A stretch of DNA of 56,614 nt. It comes from Gemmatimonadota bacterium. GTDB taxonomy: Bacteria > Gemmatimonadota > Gemmatimonadetes > Palauibacterales > KS3-K002. The notes beneath the pieces are model-generated. The model searched no databases. It was not told the origin of the DNA and worked only from the letters and a program-made list of their open reading frames with translations. The DNA lies in the NCBI GenBank assembly GCA_020344015.1, contig CP070812.1, positions 3,860,514 to 3,917,127 of the forward strand. Direction: 5' to 3'. This document shows positions 8,810-18,080 of this stretch, in pieces. Numbering within the stretch: position 1 is the first letter of the stretch; each line of letters starts with the position of its first letter. The translations under genes and the position numbers were made by a program.

Positions 8810-9267
8810 CGGTCCAGTCCCCGCCTCTCGTAGTAGCACTGGTGGTAGTCCTCGGCGGGATAGAACTCTGATGCCTGCACGATCTCCGTCACGATCGGAT
8901 GGTTGAAGTGACCGCTCTCCTCGAGCCTCTCCTTCGAAGCAAGTGCCGCAGCCTGCTGCTCCGCTGAGTGAAAGAAGACGGCTGACCGATACTGCGATCC
9001 CACATCGGGACCCTGCCGGTTCGGTGTCGTCGGGTCGTGGATGTTCCAGAATATCTCGAGCAGCTGCTCGTAAGAGATTCTCGACGGGTCGTACTCTATC
9101 TGAACCGCCTCAGCGTGCCCCGTGGTGTCCGAGCACACTTCTTCATAACTGGGGGCAGCGACATGCCCTCCGGTGTAACCCACTAGCGTCGATTCAACTC
9201 CCTCGACCTTGCGAAAGGCGGCCTCGATTCCCCAGAAGCAGCCTGCAGCTAACGTGGCCTTCTCCAT
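8806..9267 (-). CDS. msrA: Peptide-methionine (S)-S-oxide reductase
   Basis: This 153-residue enzyme reduces methionine-S-sulfoxide in proteins. GCFWG (9-13) carries catalytic Cys10. GYTGGH and the C-terminal EDYHQCYYERRG match MsrA. A Cys within that C-terminal block could serve as the resolving residue. No signal peptide is seen, so it is cytoplasmic. AAGGAG lies just upstream of the ATG. It is coupled by a 4-bp overlap to the YwiC-like membrane gene, an association with no obvious functional reason. Confidence 0.95.
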   Translation of the reverse strand: MEKATLAAGCFWGIEAAFRKVEGVESTLVGYTGGHVAAPSYEEVCSDTTGHAEAVQIEYDPSRISYEQLLEIFWNIHDPTTPNRQGPDVGSQYRSAVFFHSAEQQAAALASKERLEESGHFNHPIVTEIVQASEFYPAEDYHQCYYERRGLDR

Positions 9268-9444
9268 CCTGCTCCTTACGCTCCCTGGTTGTCGGTATCC
9301 GTCTGCGCTGCGGGTCCAGCGGACGGCGTTGCGATCGCAATCTAAACGACTACGAGCCGTCCTAAGTTCGCTTCCACCCGAAACGTAAATCCGGTGCCAG
9401 GCGAGCCGCGGCCTGAAACATTCCGCTGCGGGGCAGATGGCGGG

Positions 9445-9468
9445 CTCCCGGAGCAGTCGCTCCGGGAG
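9445..9468. terminator. Perfect 10-bp stem-loop after the outer-membrane barrel gene
   Basis: CTCCCGGAGC and GCTCCGGGAG pair perfectly around an AGTC loop, 45 bp past the stop of the minus-strand barrel gene and upstream of msrA. There is no U-run on either strand, so it may act as a factor-dependent terminator or mRNA-stabilising hairpin rather than a classical intrinsic terminator. Confidence 0.5.
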
Positions 9469-9512
9469 TCCATCTCATTTCGATATCGTAAGTCCGAACC
9501 CGTGTCAGCGGT

Positions 9513-10139
9513 TCAGCTGCCGAGCGTCATTATGTAGCCGGCCGAGAAATACCAGGTGCGTGTCTTGATCGAGTCGATAGTCTCGCTCGACTCGCTGATG
9601 TCGGTTAGACCGTGGTTGTACCGGACATCGCCGGTCAGCGTCCCGGGACCGAAGTCGAAGCCTAAGCTGGCGCCGAAGATGATGCCGGAATCGGCGCCCT
9701 TGGTGCGCGGCGCTCCTTGCCTAGCCTTCTCGCAGCTGTCCGTCTCGCCCTCGAACGTCACGTCACAACCGGACTCGAGGCCGAGCACGGGGCCGGTTAA
9801 GAGACGCGGCGACAGTGGTAGTGGAAGCTTGATCACCGCCAGTACGGGGATCTCGAAGTACGCCAGGTCGAGGGCGACACCACTCGCGCCTTCCGAGAAG
9901 CCCTTCTTTGAATACAAAAACTCGGTCTGTAGAGCGAACCAGCTGGAGATGTCTACCAGCCCGATTAGACCAAAGTGGTAGCCGGTCCGGGTGCCGGTCT
10001 CGGCGTTGAAGGTGGTTCCCTTGGTCTCTGCGTCGGCGACGTTGACGCCGCCCTTCAAGCCGAAGTGTATCCGCTGAGCCTGGGCCGGTGCGGCGGCCAG
10101 GAGAGACGCCGCGAGTATGGCTAGTGTGAGTCGCTTCAT
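9513..10139 (-). CDS. Outer-membrane beta-barrel protein (PorT/OmpA-barrel-like)
   Basis: This 208-residue protein has a clear signal peptide (MKRLTLAILAASLLAAAPAQA-Q). It begins its mature part with FGLKGGVNVAD, typical of small outer-membrane barrels, and ends in alternating aromatic strands (TWYFSAGYIMTLG). Two cysteines near mid-protein (GCDVTFEGETDSCE) may form a loop disulfide. The role is unknown; family members are structural or binding porin-like barrels. ATG 10139 is chosen because the signal peptide starts there. AGGAG lies about 11 nt upstream. An ATG at 10169 only adds non-signal residues. Confidence 0.75.
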   Translation of the reverse strand: MKRLTLAILAASLLAAAPAQAQRIHFGLKGGVNVADAETKGTTFNAETGTRTGYHFGLIGLVDISSWFALQTEFLYSKKGFSEGASGVALDLAYFEIPVLAVIKLPLPLSPRLLTGPVLGLESGCDVTFEGETDSCEKARQGAPRTKGADSGIIFGASLGFDFGPGTLTGDVRYNHGLTDISESSETIDSIKTRTWYFSAGYIMTLGS

Positions 10140-10345
10140 CGGGATTGCTGCTCCTATCCGTATGGCCACCTCGGCCGGATGTCCATCGTCCTATATCGAG
10201 GCGGTGGTCTTAATAAGGGGCGCGTAGGTGGAGCGCAAGCGCTTCTCCCGCCAGCCCTAACACCTGAGACGTCTGCATCGCTGGAAGGCGGGTCGTCCCC
10301 ACACTCCTTACGAGGCCGGGGATGAGGAGTTTCGGGGCCCGAACA

Positions 10346-10382
10346 AGGAAAAGAAGCCCTGCCGGGGTGCGCCCGGCAGGGC
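10346..10382 (-). terminator. Rho-independent terminator of the binding-protein/chemoreceptor operon
   Basis: On the minus strand an 11-bp perfect stem (GCCCTGCCGGG with CCCGGCAGGGC, 5-nt loop) is followed by TTCTTTTCCT. It lies 35 bp after the chemoreceptor stop codon and cleanly closes that two-gene unit. Confidence 0.85.
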
Positions 10383-10416
10383 CCTGGTGGTCGGCGGTCC
10401 CCCCGGGTCTCTGGCC

Positions 10417-12108
10417 CTACACCTCCCAGCCGCCGACCAGGCGCCGCAGGTCCTCGGCGGCGGCTACGAGTTGTGTCACCGAGGCGCTGATCTGTTGGGT
10501 CGTCGCCGACTGTTCCTGCACGGCGGCGCTCACGTCCTGGCTGCGGGAGGCGTGCGCTGTGGCCGTCGCCGTCACCGACTCGACGTGCCCGGCCACCTGC
10601 TCGAGCAGGGTCCTGCTCCGCTCCACGGTGGCCAATGCCTGATCGGAGGCCTGAGCGACCTTCGCCAGGCCGCCGGCGATGGCGTCGAGGGCATCCTCGG
10701 CGCCACGCGCCACGCCCTCGACCTGGACGACTTGGCCTTCGCCCTCTTGCATCTTGACGACCGCGGCGCCGACTCGATCGCGGAGTCTGGCGACGACCTC
10801 CTCCACCTCGGTCGCCGCGCCGTCGGCCTCCGCAGCCAGCTTACCGACCTCGTCGGCGACGACGGCGAAGCCACGCCCTTCGTGGCCGGCGTGCGCCGCC
10901 TCGATGGCCGCGTTCAGCGAAAGTAGGTGTGTCTGCTCGGCGATCGAAGCGATCCGCCGGACGAAGCCGGTGATGTGGTCGGTGGCGTCCTGCAGCCCCC
11001 CGAATTCCAGGGCGGAGTCGTGCACGAACTCCTTGAGGCTCAGTAGGAGGGAGACCGCGTTACGCACCGAGTCCTGGCTCTGGCCGGTCTGCTCCTGGAT
11101 CGAGTGACTCAGTTGGCGGTTGCGATCGGCTTCCGATTCGATCTTCAGTGCCCCATCCCGTAGCTCGACTACTGCGGCGGCCGTTTCGTTCAACGAGTCG
11201 GCCTGCCTGTCGGCCCCTTCCGATATCTCGCCCATCGCCAGCGCGACCTCGTGGGTCGAGGAGGCGACTTGCTCCGAGATCGACGAGAAGTCGGCTGCGG
11301 AAGACGAGATCTGGGAGGCCGTCGCGACCACCTGCCCGGCGACGTCGGTCATGCTCGAGGCCATCGCGTTGAACGAGAATCCGAGGTCGGCGAACTCCTT
11401 CGGCATACCCGATGTCCCGACCCGGGTGCGCAGCTGACCATCACCGAACCTCTTGGCCGCGCTGACCAGCTCGGCCAGCGGGCGATCGAGCGAGCGGACG
11501 GCCAGGTAGGCCAAGCCTCCGCCGATCAGCAGGGCGATCAGCAGGATGCCGAGCACGTACCTGGATCGCTCTCTGGCGCCCTCCTCCAAAGCAGCGGTTG
11601 ATAGCTCGAGGAGCCGTGCCTGCTGTGCACCGAGTACCGAGATCAAGCCAACGACGTCTCCCGCCAGCGGCTGCAGCTCGTCGGCCAGCCGGCTCGCCTC
11701 CGCGCGCCGGCCGATATCGTACAGCGCATGAGCGCGGGCGTACTCCACTTCCAGGCTTGTGAGGGCTTCGGTCAGGCGCTCGATCAGGCGTGCGTCCTGG
11801 GCGGTTAGACCCTGCGACTCTCGGTAGAGCTGCGCCGTACTCTGGGTGCGGCCAGCCAGCTGGGCGAACCGCTCCTTTTGACTGCGCTCGCCGCTTGCCA
11901 GGTACCCTTCGGCGGCGAAGATCAACTCGAGGACGTCCCGCTGCAGGTTGCCGGCCATCGTGGTAACCCGAGCGACCTGCTTCATACCGGTGTCGAACTC
12001 CTCGGCCAGCCCGTTGAGCGATCTGACGCCGATCAACCCGCTGGCGAGCATGCCGAGGAGCAATACGAGGAGAGCGCCGGCCTGTCGGGCTTTAATAGTC
12101 TGAATCAC
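10417..12108 (-). CDS. Methyl-accepting chemotaxis protein
   Basis: The 563-residue receptor has TM1 (about 11-29), a periplasmic mainly helical region of about 150 residues (30-183, four-helix-bundle-like), TM2 (about 185-204), a HAMP domain (205-260) and a long cytoplasmic signalling coiled coil. The conserved hairpin tip is at 391-425 ([15 protein letters not shown], then [11 protein letters not shown]), the CheA/CheW contact region. It should relay a periplasmic signal to the chemotaxis kinase. Its ATG overlaps the stop of the upstream binding protein by ATGA, and a strong terminator follows. This implies that the binding protein presents its ligand to this receptor. No che genes lie nearby. 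Confidence 0.93.
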   Translation of the reverse strand: MIQTIKARQAGALLVLLLGMLASGLIGVRSLNGLAEEFDTGMKQVARVTTMAGNLQRDVLELIFAAEGYLASGERSQKERFAQLAGRTQSTAQLYRESQGLTAQDARLIERLTEALTSLEVEYARAHALYDIGRRAEASRLADELQPLAGDVVGLISVLGAQQARLLELSTAALEEGARERSRYVLGILLIALLIGGGLAYLAVRSLDRPLAELVSAAKRFGDGQLRTRVGTSGMPKEFADLGFSFNAMASSMTDVAGQVVATASQISSSAADFSSISEQVASSTHEVALAMGEISEGADRQADSLNETAAAVVELRDGALKIESEADRNRQLSHSIQEQTGQSQDSVRNAVSLLLSLKEFVHDSALEFGGLQDATDHITGFVRRIASIAEQTHLLSLNAAIEAAHAGHEGRGFAVVADEVGKLAAEADGAATEVEEVVARLRDRVGAAVVKMQEGEGQVVQVEGVARGAEDALDAIAGGLAKVAQASDQALATVERSRTLLEQVAGHVESVTATATAHASRSQDVSAAVQEQSATTQQISASVTQLVAAAEDLRRLVGGWEV

Positions 12109-13244
12109 GAGCCACCCTCTACGCTAACGAATTCGATTGCATCCCCGGATACACGTCCTACGGCGAAACTCTTGCCGATCGGGTCGCCATTCTCGTCGAA
12201 AGCGATACGCCCGCTCACACCGGAGAATTCCCCGCGCTCCCTACCGACCTGCTCGAGGTAGTCGCGTATCCTCGTTCGGTTAAGGCCGACCTCGCTGGCC
12301 GCCTCTGCCAGGAGCATCAAGGCGTCGTAGCCGAGAGCTGCGAAGTGGTCGGGCGGCTCGCGGTACCGGGTCTGATACGCGTCGACGAACTCTTCGCCCC
12401 CTCCACCGGGAGCGTCGGGGTGGTACAGCAATCCGATGTACGTCCCCTCGAAGGCAGAGCCCCGGCCGGCGAGCCCGAGGATCCCGTCTCCACCCACGAA
12501 CGGTGCGTCGATGCCCATCTCGCGCGCCTGGCGGATCACCGGCTCGGCGCCAATGTCGGTGCTGCCGATGAATATCAGGTCGGGTCCCGCTGCACGGATC
12601 CCCATCAGATAGGCTTCGAAGTCCGTGGTGCTCCCCTCGATGAATGGGTACTCCTCCACGAGGGCACCGCCGCCGGCCGTGTAGGTCCTGCCGAACCCCT
12701 CTCGGAGGCCGCGGCCATAAGGGTCGTTGGCATAGATGATCGCCGCCCTCATGCCCAACTCGCGCAGCGCGAACTCGGCTAGCCCGGCGGCATTGACCAC
12801 GTCGCTCGAGCAAACGCGGAAGATCCACTCGCCGGCACGGCTGATCTCAGGGCTCGTGGCGACGGGGGACACGATTGGAAGGCCGCGGTTGTAGATCGGA
12901 GCAGCGGCAAGCGTTGCCCCAGAGTTCACGTGGCCGACCACCGCCAGCACCGTCGCGTCACTGTACAGCCTGTCCGCCACTGCCACCGCCAGGCGCGTGC
13001 TGGCGCTGTCGGTCAGCGCCACGAGCTCGATCGCTCTCCCCTCGATACCGCCCGCCGCGTTGAGCTGGTCACGGGCCAGCTCGGCGCCGCGCAGTGTGTG
13101 CGAACCGATGAACTGCTCGAGAGGGGCCGCGACGCCGAAGCGGACGGTGTCGCTGGAGCCGCTGTCGCCGCAGGCTGCCGCCGCGAGGATGAAGGCCGCC
13201 AGCCCGGAGAGCGACGCGCGTGTGCGCACATATCGCATGAGCAT
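12105..13244 (-). CDS. Leu/Ile/Val-type periplasmic binding lipoprotein (ABC substrate-binding family)
   Basis: The 379-residue protein has a lipobox (LAAAAC, Cys25). It shows a type I periplasmic-binding fold like Liv[29 protein letters not shown], then the second lobe from about 150 ([11 protein letters not shown]). The family binds amino acids, amides or small aromatics. No permease or ATPase gene lies nearby. Instead the stop overlaps the chemoreceptor start, so I infer that it is a ligand-binding partner for chemotaxis rather than for transport. An ATG at 13238 is an alternative start; neither start has a convincing ribosome site. Confidence 0.85.
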   Translation of the reverse strand: MLMRYVRTRASLSGLAAFILAAAACGDSGSSDTVRFGVAAPLEQFIGSHTLRGAELARDQLNAAGGIEGRAIELVALTDSASTRLAVAVADRLYSDATVLAVVGHVNSGATLAAAPIYNRGLPIVSPVATSPEISRAGEWIFRVCSSDVVNAAGLAEFALRELGMRAAIIYANDPYGRGLREGFGRTYTAGGGALVEEYPFIEGSTTDFEAYLMGIRAAGPDLIFIGSTDIGAEPVIRQAREMGIDAPFVGGDGILGLAGRGSAFEGTYIGLLYHPDAPGGGGEEFVDAYQTRYREPPDHFAALGYDALMLLAEAASEVGLNRTRIRDYLEQVGRERGEFSGVSGRIAFDENGDPIGKSFAVGRVSGDAIEFVSVEGGS

Positions 13245-13450
13245 GGTCAGAAACGGGTATGGGGAAGCGGGTGGGGGAGATGCGGTAAACTACAATAATC
13301 GAATGGCTTACATGGCGTCAAGGATGCAGGTGCCTCGCCGCCGCCCGGCGCTGAGTGCGCCGCCGACACATCGGAGGCGCCTGTCTCGTACAGAAGGGCG
13401 GGGCTCCCGGCCCCGCGGGCACTACTCCGAAGATCCGACAAGGAGGCAAA

Positions 13451-13627
13451 ATGGGCGGTATCGGCGGCCTTTTCGGCCTGATCGTGCTGATCGCCGATAT
13501 CTGGGCTCTCCTGAACATCTGGGAGAGCGGTGAGTCCACAGGCAGCAAGCTTCTCTGGACAGTAGCGGTTATCGTATTCCCGGTTGCCGGGTTCATCGCC
13601 TGGCTTCTCTTTGGGCCGAAGAAGTAG
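13451..13627 (+). CDS. PLDc_N-domain mini membrane protein
   Basis: The 58-residue protein consists of two transmembrane segments (about 6-24 and 35-53) ending LLFGPKK, the hallmark of the phospholipase-D-nuclease N-terminal (PLDc_N) domain as a stand-alone protein. The start is set by a perfect AGGAGG 4 nt upstream. A longer in-frame reading upstream (from 13355) is low-complexity and lacks a ribosome site. The domain anchors cardiolipin synthases in the membrane; solitary copies have no established role. It is divergent from the binding-protein operon. Confidence 0.82.
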   Translation: MGGIGGLFGLIVLIADIWALLNIWESGESTGSKLLWTVAVIVFPVAGFIAWLLFGPKK

Positions 13628-13634
13628 CGGGGTT

Positions 13635-13665
13635 CCGCCGGCGCCGCGTATTGGGTGGCCGGCGG
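13635..13665. terminator. Stem-loop between convergent genes
   Basis: CCGCCGGC (13635-13642) pairs with GCCGGCGG (13658-13665) across a 15-nt loop, exactly between the PLDc_N stop and the stop of the convergent membrane glycosyltransferase gene. There is no U-tract; a bidirectional barrier is plausible but unproven. Confidence 0.35.
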
Positions 13666-13667
13666 GC

Positions 13668-15119
13668 TCAGCTTGCCGCCGGTCGGACCGGCTGCGCTGA
13701 TGTGATTTCGGCGACGGCGGCCTCAGGGATCCTTACGATCAGGAAGTAGACGAATAGCAAGCTGGGCCAGCCGTGGAACGCGAGTCGGTACATAGAGGTG
13801 TCCACGTGCCAGGCGAGATCGTAAGGCGTTACGACGTACACAGAGAGGTAGGCCGCCAGGACCAGGCCCAGCGTGACCAGCATCGTGCCCAGACTCTCGC
13901 GCTCCGCCCCCTTTTCACTCCAGCCGACCACCAGAAGGTAGATCAGCAGCACTAGCGGCGCCGCGGCCAGCCAGCCGCTGAGTGCCAGGAATCGCTCGCC
14001 GAACGACTGTAGCACGAACCAGAGCCTCCAGGGGTTCGTCAGCCGATCGATGATGTCGGCGGGTTGCAGCGATGCCAGCAGATCGTTGGCGGGTGCGACC
14101 CCCCACTTGAACCCGATGATCAGGAGCAGCATCGGTGCCAGCCCGAGCAGCATGATGCTCTGGCGTCGTACGGCCTGTTTCCAACCTCGCAGGTGGGCAA
14201 TCACAAGCAGTTGGGCGATGAACAGGGCGAGCACGAAAAGTAGGCCTTCGTTCTTCGTCCAGGCGGCGAGGCCGGCGGTCAGTCCTGCCAGTGCGACGAA
14301 CCCACTACCTCTTTCCTCGAGCGTTCCAGCGAGCGCCAGCGCGACGAACGTGGCGAGCATGAAGAAGGCCAAGGGGACGTCGGCGTACTGATTCGCGCCC
14401 TCGTATATCAGCGAGTTGCAGCAGAGCAGCACGATCCCGGCTAACAGTCCCTGGGCACGGCTGCGGAGCGACGTGAGCGCTCCCCAAAGCAGGAAGGCCG
14501 TCGCGAGGGTGAAGAGCAGGCCAAGCATAATCGGCGCGGCCTGCGGCTCAGAGGCGATGAAACTCCACGCGCGTGCAACGGCACCGGGCACGAGTAATGG
14601 ATAGTCGGCGTGTGTCCAGGTTCCCAGCAGATCCGAGAAGGCATCCCTCCAATGATCTGCCCCGCGGAACAGGAAACGGGCGCGCAGGTTCCAGATAGTC
14701 GGCGCGTCCCAGCCGCCGTGTGGGTAGGTGGCCGATCGGTAACCGAACGTCACAAGCGCTGCGATGAGCGAGACCGCGAACCCTGGGCCAAGGAGCCGTG
14801 AGACGAACTGTCCGCGGGTCGGGCGGTCGAGGGCCCCTTGGGAGTCGGTCGTCGCTTCGGACCGGACGCGACGAACCATCAGGCCGAGCAGGGCCGCCAG
14901 GCCCATGACCTCAACGACGAAATACGCTTTCGAGGCGCCGAAGCCGACCAGCCAGACGAAGAAGCCCGCCGAAGACAGACCCAGCCCCAGACCGGCCCCC
15001 AGCGCCAGGATCAACGGCAGGTCTCCTCTCGAGGCCCGTTCCCGTGGCCAGAACGTGTAGAGAAGCAGACAGCCACCGATGACGGGAATCGATAACGCGA
15101 GCGCCAGCGCCGGCATCAT
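13668..15119 (-). CDS. Multi-pass membrane protein, GT-C glycosyltransferase-like
   Basis: The 483 residues contain about 11 hydrophobic spans. After the third span comes a large non-membrane loop with GGWDAPTIWNLRARF (Asp138). A DxxxxWN-R-F motif in the first large periplasmic loop is what GT-C (polyprenyl-phosphate-sugar) transferases use for catalysis. I therefore infer a membrane glycosyltransferase moving a lipid-linked sugar to an envelope acceptor. This is weaker than a direct family match. The ATG overlaps the stop of the small upstream gene (ATGA, 15116-15119), so the two are co-translated. Confidence 0.6.
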   Translation of the reverse strand: MMPALALALSIPVIGGCLLLYTFWPRERASRGDLPLILALGAGLGLGLSSAGFFVWLVGFGASKAYFVVEVMGLAALLGLMVRRVRSEATTDSQGALDRPTRGQFVSRLLGPGFAVSLIAALVTFGYRSATYPHGGWDAPTIWNLRARFLFRGADHWRDAFSDLLGTWTHADYPLLVPGAVARAWSFIASEPQAAPIMLGLLFTLATAFLLWGALTSLRSRAQGLLAGIVLLCCNSLIYEGANQYADVPLAFFMLATFVALALAGTLEERGSGFVALAGLTAGLAAWTKNEGLLFVLALFIAQLLVIAHLRGWKQAVRRQSIMLLGLAPMLLLIIGFKWGVAPANDLLASLQPADIIDRLTNPWRLWFVLQSFGERFLALSGWLAAAPLVLLIYLLVVGWSEKGAERESLGTMLVTLGLVLAAYLSVYVVTPYDLAWHVDTSMYRLAFHGWPSLLFVYFLIVRIPEAAVAEITSAQPVRPAAS

Positions 15120-15583
15120 CGTTCCCCGCCCTCGAGCAGTAGGACGCCGTTACCCAGATCGCGCCGTAGGACAAGTCCCGCAGGATACGTTCTTCTGACT
15201 GCCGGCTCGGCTGCCGAGTCGGCGGGATAGTTGCCGACCACGATCGGAAGACCCGCCCCCCTCAAAACGATGACCGGGGCAACCGCGTACTGGGTGAGGA
15301 AATAGTCCTGCAGCGCCTCGACCGTTGTGAACGCGCTGCCACTCCAACCGTCGCTCGCGTAGCCCACGACCCCGCGCGGCGGCAGATGCTCTCTCAACGG
15401 CCGGAGCCGCTCGTCTTGAACGCCCGTCCGCTGGACGCCGACCGCCGGGTTCGCGACACGCGAGTCGCGATGCAGCGCGACGGTTTGGTAGAGCGCCTCA
15501 ACGCTACCGGCCAGCGCCAGGAAGACGGTAGCTGCCAGCGTGGCTCGGGCCAGCAGAGGCCGGTGGGTCCGCATACCCGCCAA
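15116..15583 (-). CDS. Hypothetical exported or anchored protein coupled to the GT-C-like gene
   Basis: This 155-residue protein has one N-terminal hydrophobic segment (about 12-30) and a small soluble domain (TPR absent, no recognised motif) ending GNGVLLLEGGER. ATG 15574 is an equally good start. I do not recognise a family. The 4-bp overlap with the multi-pass glycosyltransferase-like gene suggests a membrane-associated accessory subunit or a split-off periplasmic domain of that enzyme. Confidence 0.6.
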   Translation of the reverse strand: MAGMRTHRPLLARATLAATVFLALAGSVEALYQTVALHRDSRVANPAVGVQRTGVQDERLRPLREHLPPRGVVGYASDGWSGSAFTTVEALQDYFLTQYAVAPVIVLRGAGLPIVVGNYPADSAAEPAVRRTYPAGLVLRRDLGNGVLLLEGGER

Positions 15584-15712
15584 GATACCGGCCGAACCGC
15601 GTTTCAGCCACGAAAGGAGCGGGGTGGAACCCGGCGCTGCGGCGCGGCGTTGACTTCGGGTGGGCCAGGACGCATGCTGATGTAGTTGTGGCCCAACCCT
15701 GGAGGGACTCCA

Positions 15713-16729
15713 ATGAAAGCTCAGACTTTGCCCTGGAAGCGGCGGCTCGTTCGTCCGGCGCAGAGAGTGGCTCGACGGAGGGGATGTCGTCGCGTCGTCC
15801 CGCTTGCCGTCCTCCCGGTGCTCCTCAGCACGCCACCGGACTGCCTCGGCCAGCGCGAGAACATCTTCTTGCCTGTGGACACGATCGAGTACCTGTTCCG
15901 CTACGAGGAGATACGCGTCCTACAATTCAGGGACACGCGCTTCGAGGGGGACAGGACGCAGATCGCCGTGCTGGCCTTTCCCGATCATATGGCGTTACGC
16001 GCCAAGTGGGCGGCGGCTCCTCGGGGCGCCGACTCGTTCAACAACCGTCCGCGATTCGAGCTCGCGGTCTACGAGCTGCAGAAGCTGTTCCTGGACGAGG
16101 AGGACTACGTTGTGCCGCCGACGGTATGCCGCGCCGTGCCGATGGCCGAGTACCCCGTGAGCGATGACGTGCGAACGACATTCGGCGGCATCGAGTCCGT
16201 GGTGGTACTCATGCAGTACTGGCTGAGCAACGTCACCCCTCAGGATGTCTACGACAAGGACCGAGCCAAGGACGATTCGCTGTACGCCCGGCACATGGCC
16301 GACCTGAACATCGTGACGTATCTGGTCAGGCACGCGGACGCCAACCCGGGCAACTTCTTGATCTCGACGGCGGGGAACGCGCGGCTCTTCGCGGTAGACA
16401 ACGGCGTGTCCTTCGGTGACATTAGCGATCGGCCCGATGACTGGCGGAAGATGCGCACCGACCGTTTGCCGCGGGGTACGGTCGAGAGGTTGCGCGCCAT
16501 TAGCGAAGAAGATCTCCAGCAGGCACTGGGCGTGCTGGCCCAGTTCGAGGTGCGGGATGAGTTACTGGTGCAGGTGGAGCCCACGGAGAACCTGAACCCG
16601 GGGAGGGGCGTGCGCCGGGAGGACGACGTGGTTCAGTTTGGACTCACCAGCCGTGAGATCGGGAGAGTCCATGGACGCCTGGAGGATCTGCTGGAGGATA
16701 TAGACGAGGGTAAGTACGAGATCTTTTGA
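15713..16729 (+). CDS. Putative exported FAM20-like (secretory-pathway-type) kinase
   Basis: Counting from ATG 15713 (338 aa; GGAGGG 6 nt upstream), an Arg-rich N-terminus and hydrophobic core (VVPLAVLPVLLS) form a signal peptide ending near DCLGQ. Lys98 (ALRAKW) could be the beta-3 ATP lysine. RFELAVYELQKLF with Glu116, followed by VVPPTVCRAV, resembles the E.A.F.L...L....VPP..GR block of FAM20 kinases. HADANPGNFLIS supplies a catalytic Asp209 and Asn214, and AVDNGVSFG the metal-binding Asp229. This order is that of FAM20/HipA/PI3K-like atypical kinases. The target is unknown. The stop overlaps the start of an exported PPP phosphatase, which suggests a kinase/phosphatase switch. The kinase call rests on my motif reading only. 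Confidence 0.6.
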   Translation: MKAQTLPWKRRLVRPAQRVARRRGCRRVVPLAVLPVLLSTPPDCLGQRENIFLPVDTIEYLFRYEEIRVLQFRDTRFEGDRTQIAVLAFPDHMALRAKWAAAPRGADSFNNRPRFELAVYELQKLFLDEEDYVVPPTVCRAVPMAEYPVSDDVRTTFGGIESVVVLMQYWLSNVTPQDVYDKDRAKDDSLYARHMADLNIVTYLVRHADANPGNFLISTAGNARLFAVDNGVSFGDISDRPDDWRKMRTDRLPRGTVERLRAISEEDLQQALGVLAQFEVRDELLVQVEPTENLNPGRGVRREDDVVQFGLTSREIGRVHGRLEDLLEDIDEGKYEIF

Positions 16730-18036
16730 ATGCGATGCGCGTTAGCGGAAAGAGCCTGACGACGATAGGTGTCGCCGCCTTGGCCGTCCCACTGCTGGCG
16801 GCCGCCGCGTCGGCCGTGATGTTCGATTGCGGGCCGGTGCTGCCCGCTCCCCAGGAAGATGCCGGGCAGGCGGAGCTCCGTCTCGACGGCGAGTACGGCC
16901 TCTGGGTGCGGGAGAGCGGTGACTCACTGGAGGCGCGATGGCTGACCCGGGAAGCTGGTGCAGGTTATTTGGAGGTGATCGTCGATGGCGGCGCGGTTTT
17001 CGAGGTCGAGACCGAGCCCGGCACAGCCCACGCCGCGTCCTTTTCCAGGCCGGCAGCCCCGGAGCTGATGCTGCGTTACGGTGGCCGCGGCGATCCACAG
17101 GACGCGCACGAGACGGTCATCTACTTCGACCTGCAGCGGCGCCCGATCCAGACCGAGTTCGCAGGCGTCGACACGTTGTTCATAGTCGGCGATGTCCACG
17201 GCAAGTACGCCGAGCTCAGCGAGCTGTTCCGCAACGCGGGCCTCATAGACGAAGATGATCGCTGGACTGGCGGCCACAAATGGATTGTGTTGCTCGGTGA
17301 CCTGGTGGATCGCGGGCCCGACGTCCATAAGACCTTGTGGTTCTTGTATGAGTTGGAGCGCGACGCAGCGCGGCACGGCGGCCGCGTCCAGGTCCTGCTG
17401 GGCAATCACGAGATCATGGCGATGACCGACGACCCCCGCTACGTGTCGGCGAAGGAGCAGCTCATCGCCGTCACGCATGGGGCCGCCTACTGGCAGCTGT
17501 TCGACCCCCGCAGCTCGATTCTCGGCAAGTGGCTTGCCGCGAAGCCTGCACTGATCAGAATCGACCGGGTGCTCTTGGCCCACGGTGGCGTCGGTCCCGA
17601 GTACATGCACTATACAATCCCCGAGTTCGACGACTCGCTGGCCACCTTCATGAGCGAGCAGTGGTTCTCCCGCATGGCCGATACCACAGCCGCTTACACC
17701 CCGCTCGACTCGGTCACGCTCTTCCGGCGCCTCGACTTCTTCTTTGACGATAACAGCGTCTTCTGGTACCGGGATTACGTGTATTCCGATACGCTTGGGC
17801 ACATGCTCCAGCAGGTTCTCGAGCGGCACGACAGCGACATCCACGTGGTCGGCCACACGCCACTCGAGTCCATTCAACAGATGTACGATGGTGCTTTGAT
17901 CGCTGTGGACCTGGAGGACGCAGCGATAGAGATGCTCCTGTTGGTCCGCAGCTCGGCAAGTTACCAGCGGTTTCGCTACACTCTCTCGGGACCGCCGCAG
18001 CCGCTGGAGATCGCCGTCCCGACCGGCGGGGGGTAG
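16726..18036 (+). CDS. Exported PPP-family (Shelph-like) metallophosphatase
   Basis: A signal peptide (about 9-30) is followed by a small beta-rich domain (about 48-145) and then a full PPP catalytic core: GDVHG (155-159), GDLVDRG (191-197), GNHE (226-229), HGG (286-288) and GHTP (376-379). GNHE is followed by M..D.RYV as in Shewanella-like (Shelph) phosphatases. These are two-metal Ser/Thr- or Tyr-phosphoprotein phosphatases; here the enzyme should act in the periplasm. The TTG start overlaps the upstream stop as TTGA. ATG 16735 is an alternative start. Coupling to the kinase-like gene suggests opposing activities on the same exported protein or glycan. Confidence 0.85.
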   Translation: MNAMRVSGKSLTTIGVAALAVPLLAAAASAVMFDCGPVLPAPQEDAGQAELRLDGEYGLWVRESGDSLEARWLTREAGAGYLEVIVDGGAVFEVETEPGTAHAASFSRPAAPELMLRYGGRGDPQDAHETVIYFDLQRRPIQTEFAGVDTLFIVGDVHGKYAELSELFRNAGLIDEDDRWTGGHKWIVLLGDLVDRGPDVHKTLWFLYELERDAARHGGRVQVLLGNHEIMAMTDDPRYVSAKEQLIAVTHGAAYWQLFDPRSSILGKWLAAKPALIRIDRVLLAHGGVGPEYMHYTIPEFDDSLATFMSEQWFSRMADTTAAYTPLDSVTLFRRLDFFFDDNSVFWYRDYVYSDTLGHMLQQVLERHDSDIHVVGHTPLESIQQMYDGALIAVDLEDAAIEMLLLVRSSASYQRFRYTLSGPPQPLEIAVPTGGG

Positions 18037-18080
18037 CTCTCCTACTCCGGCCGACCCGCTCACCGTCTGGGAGCCGAGTA

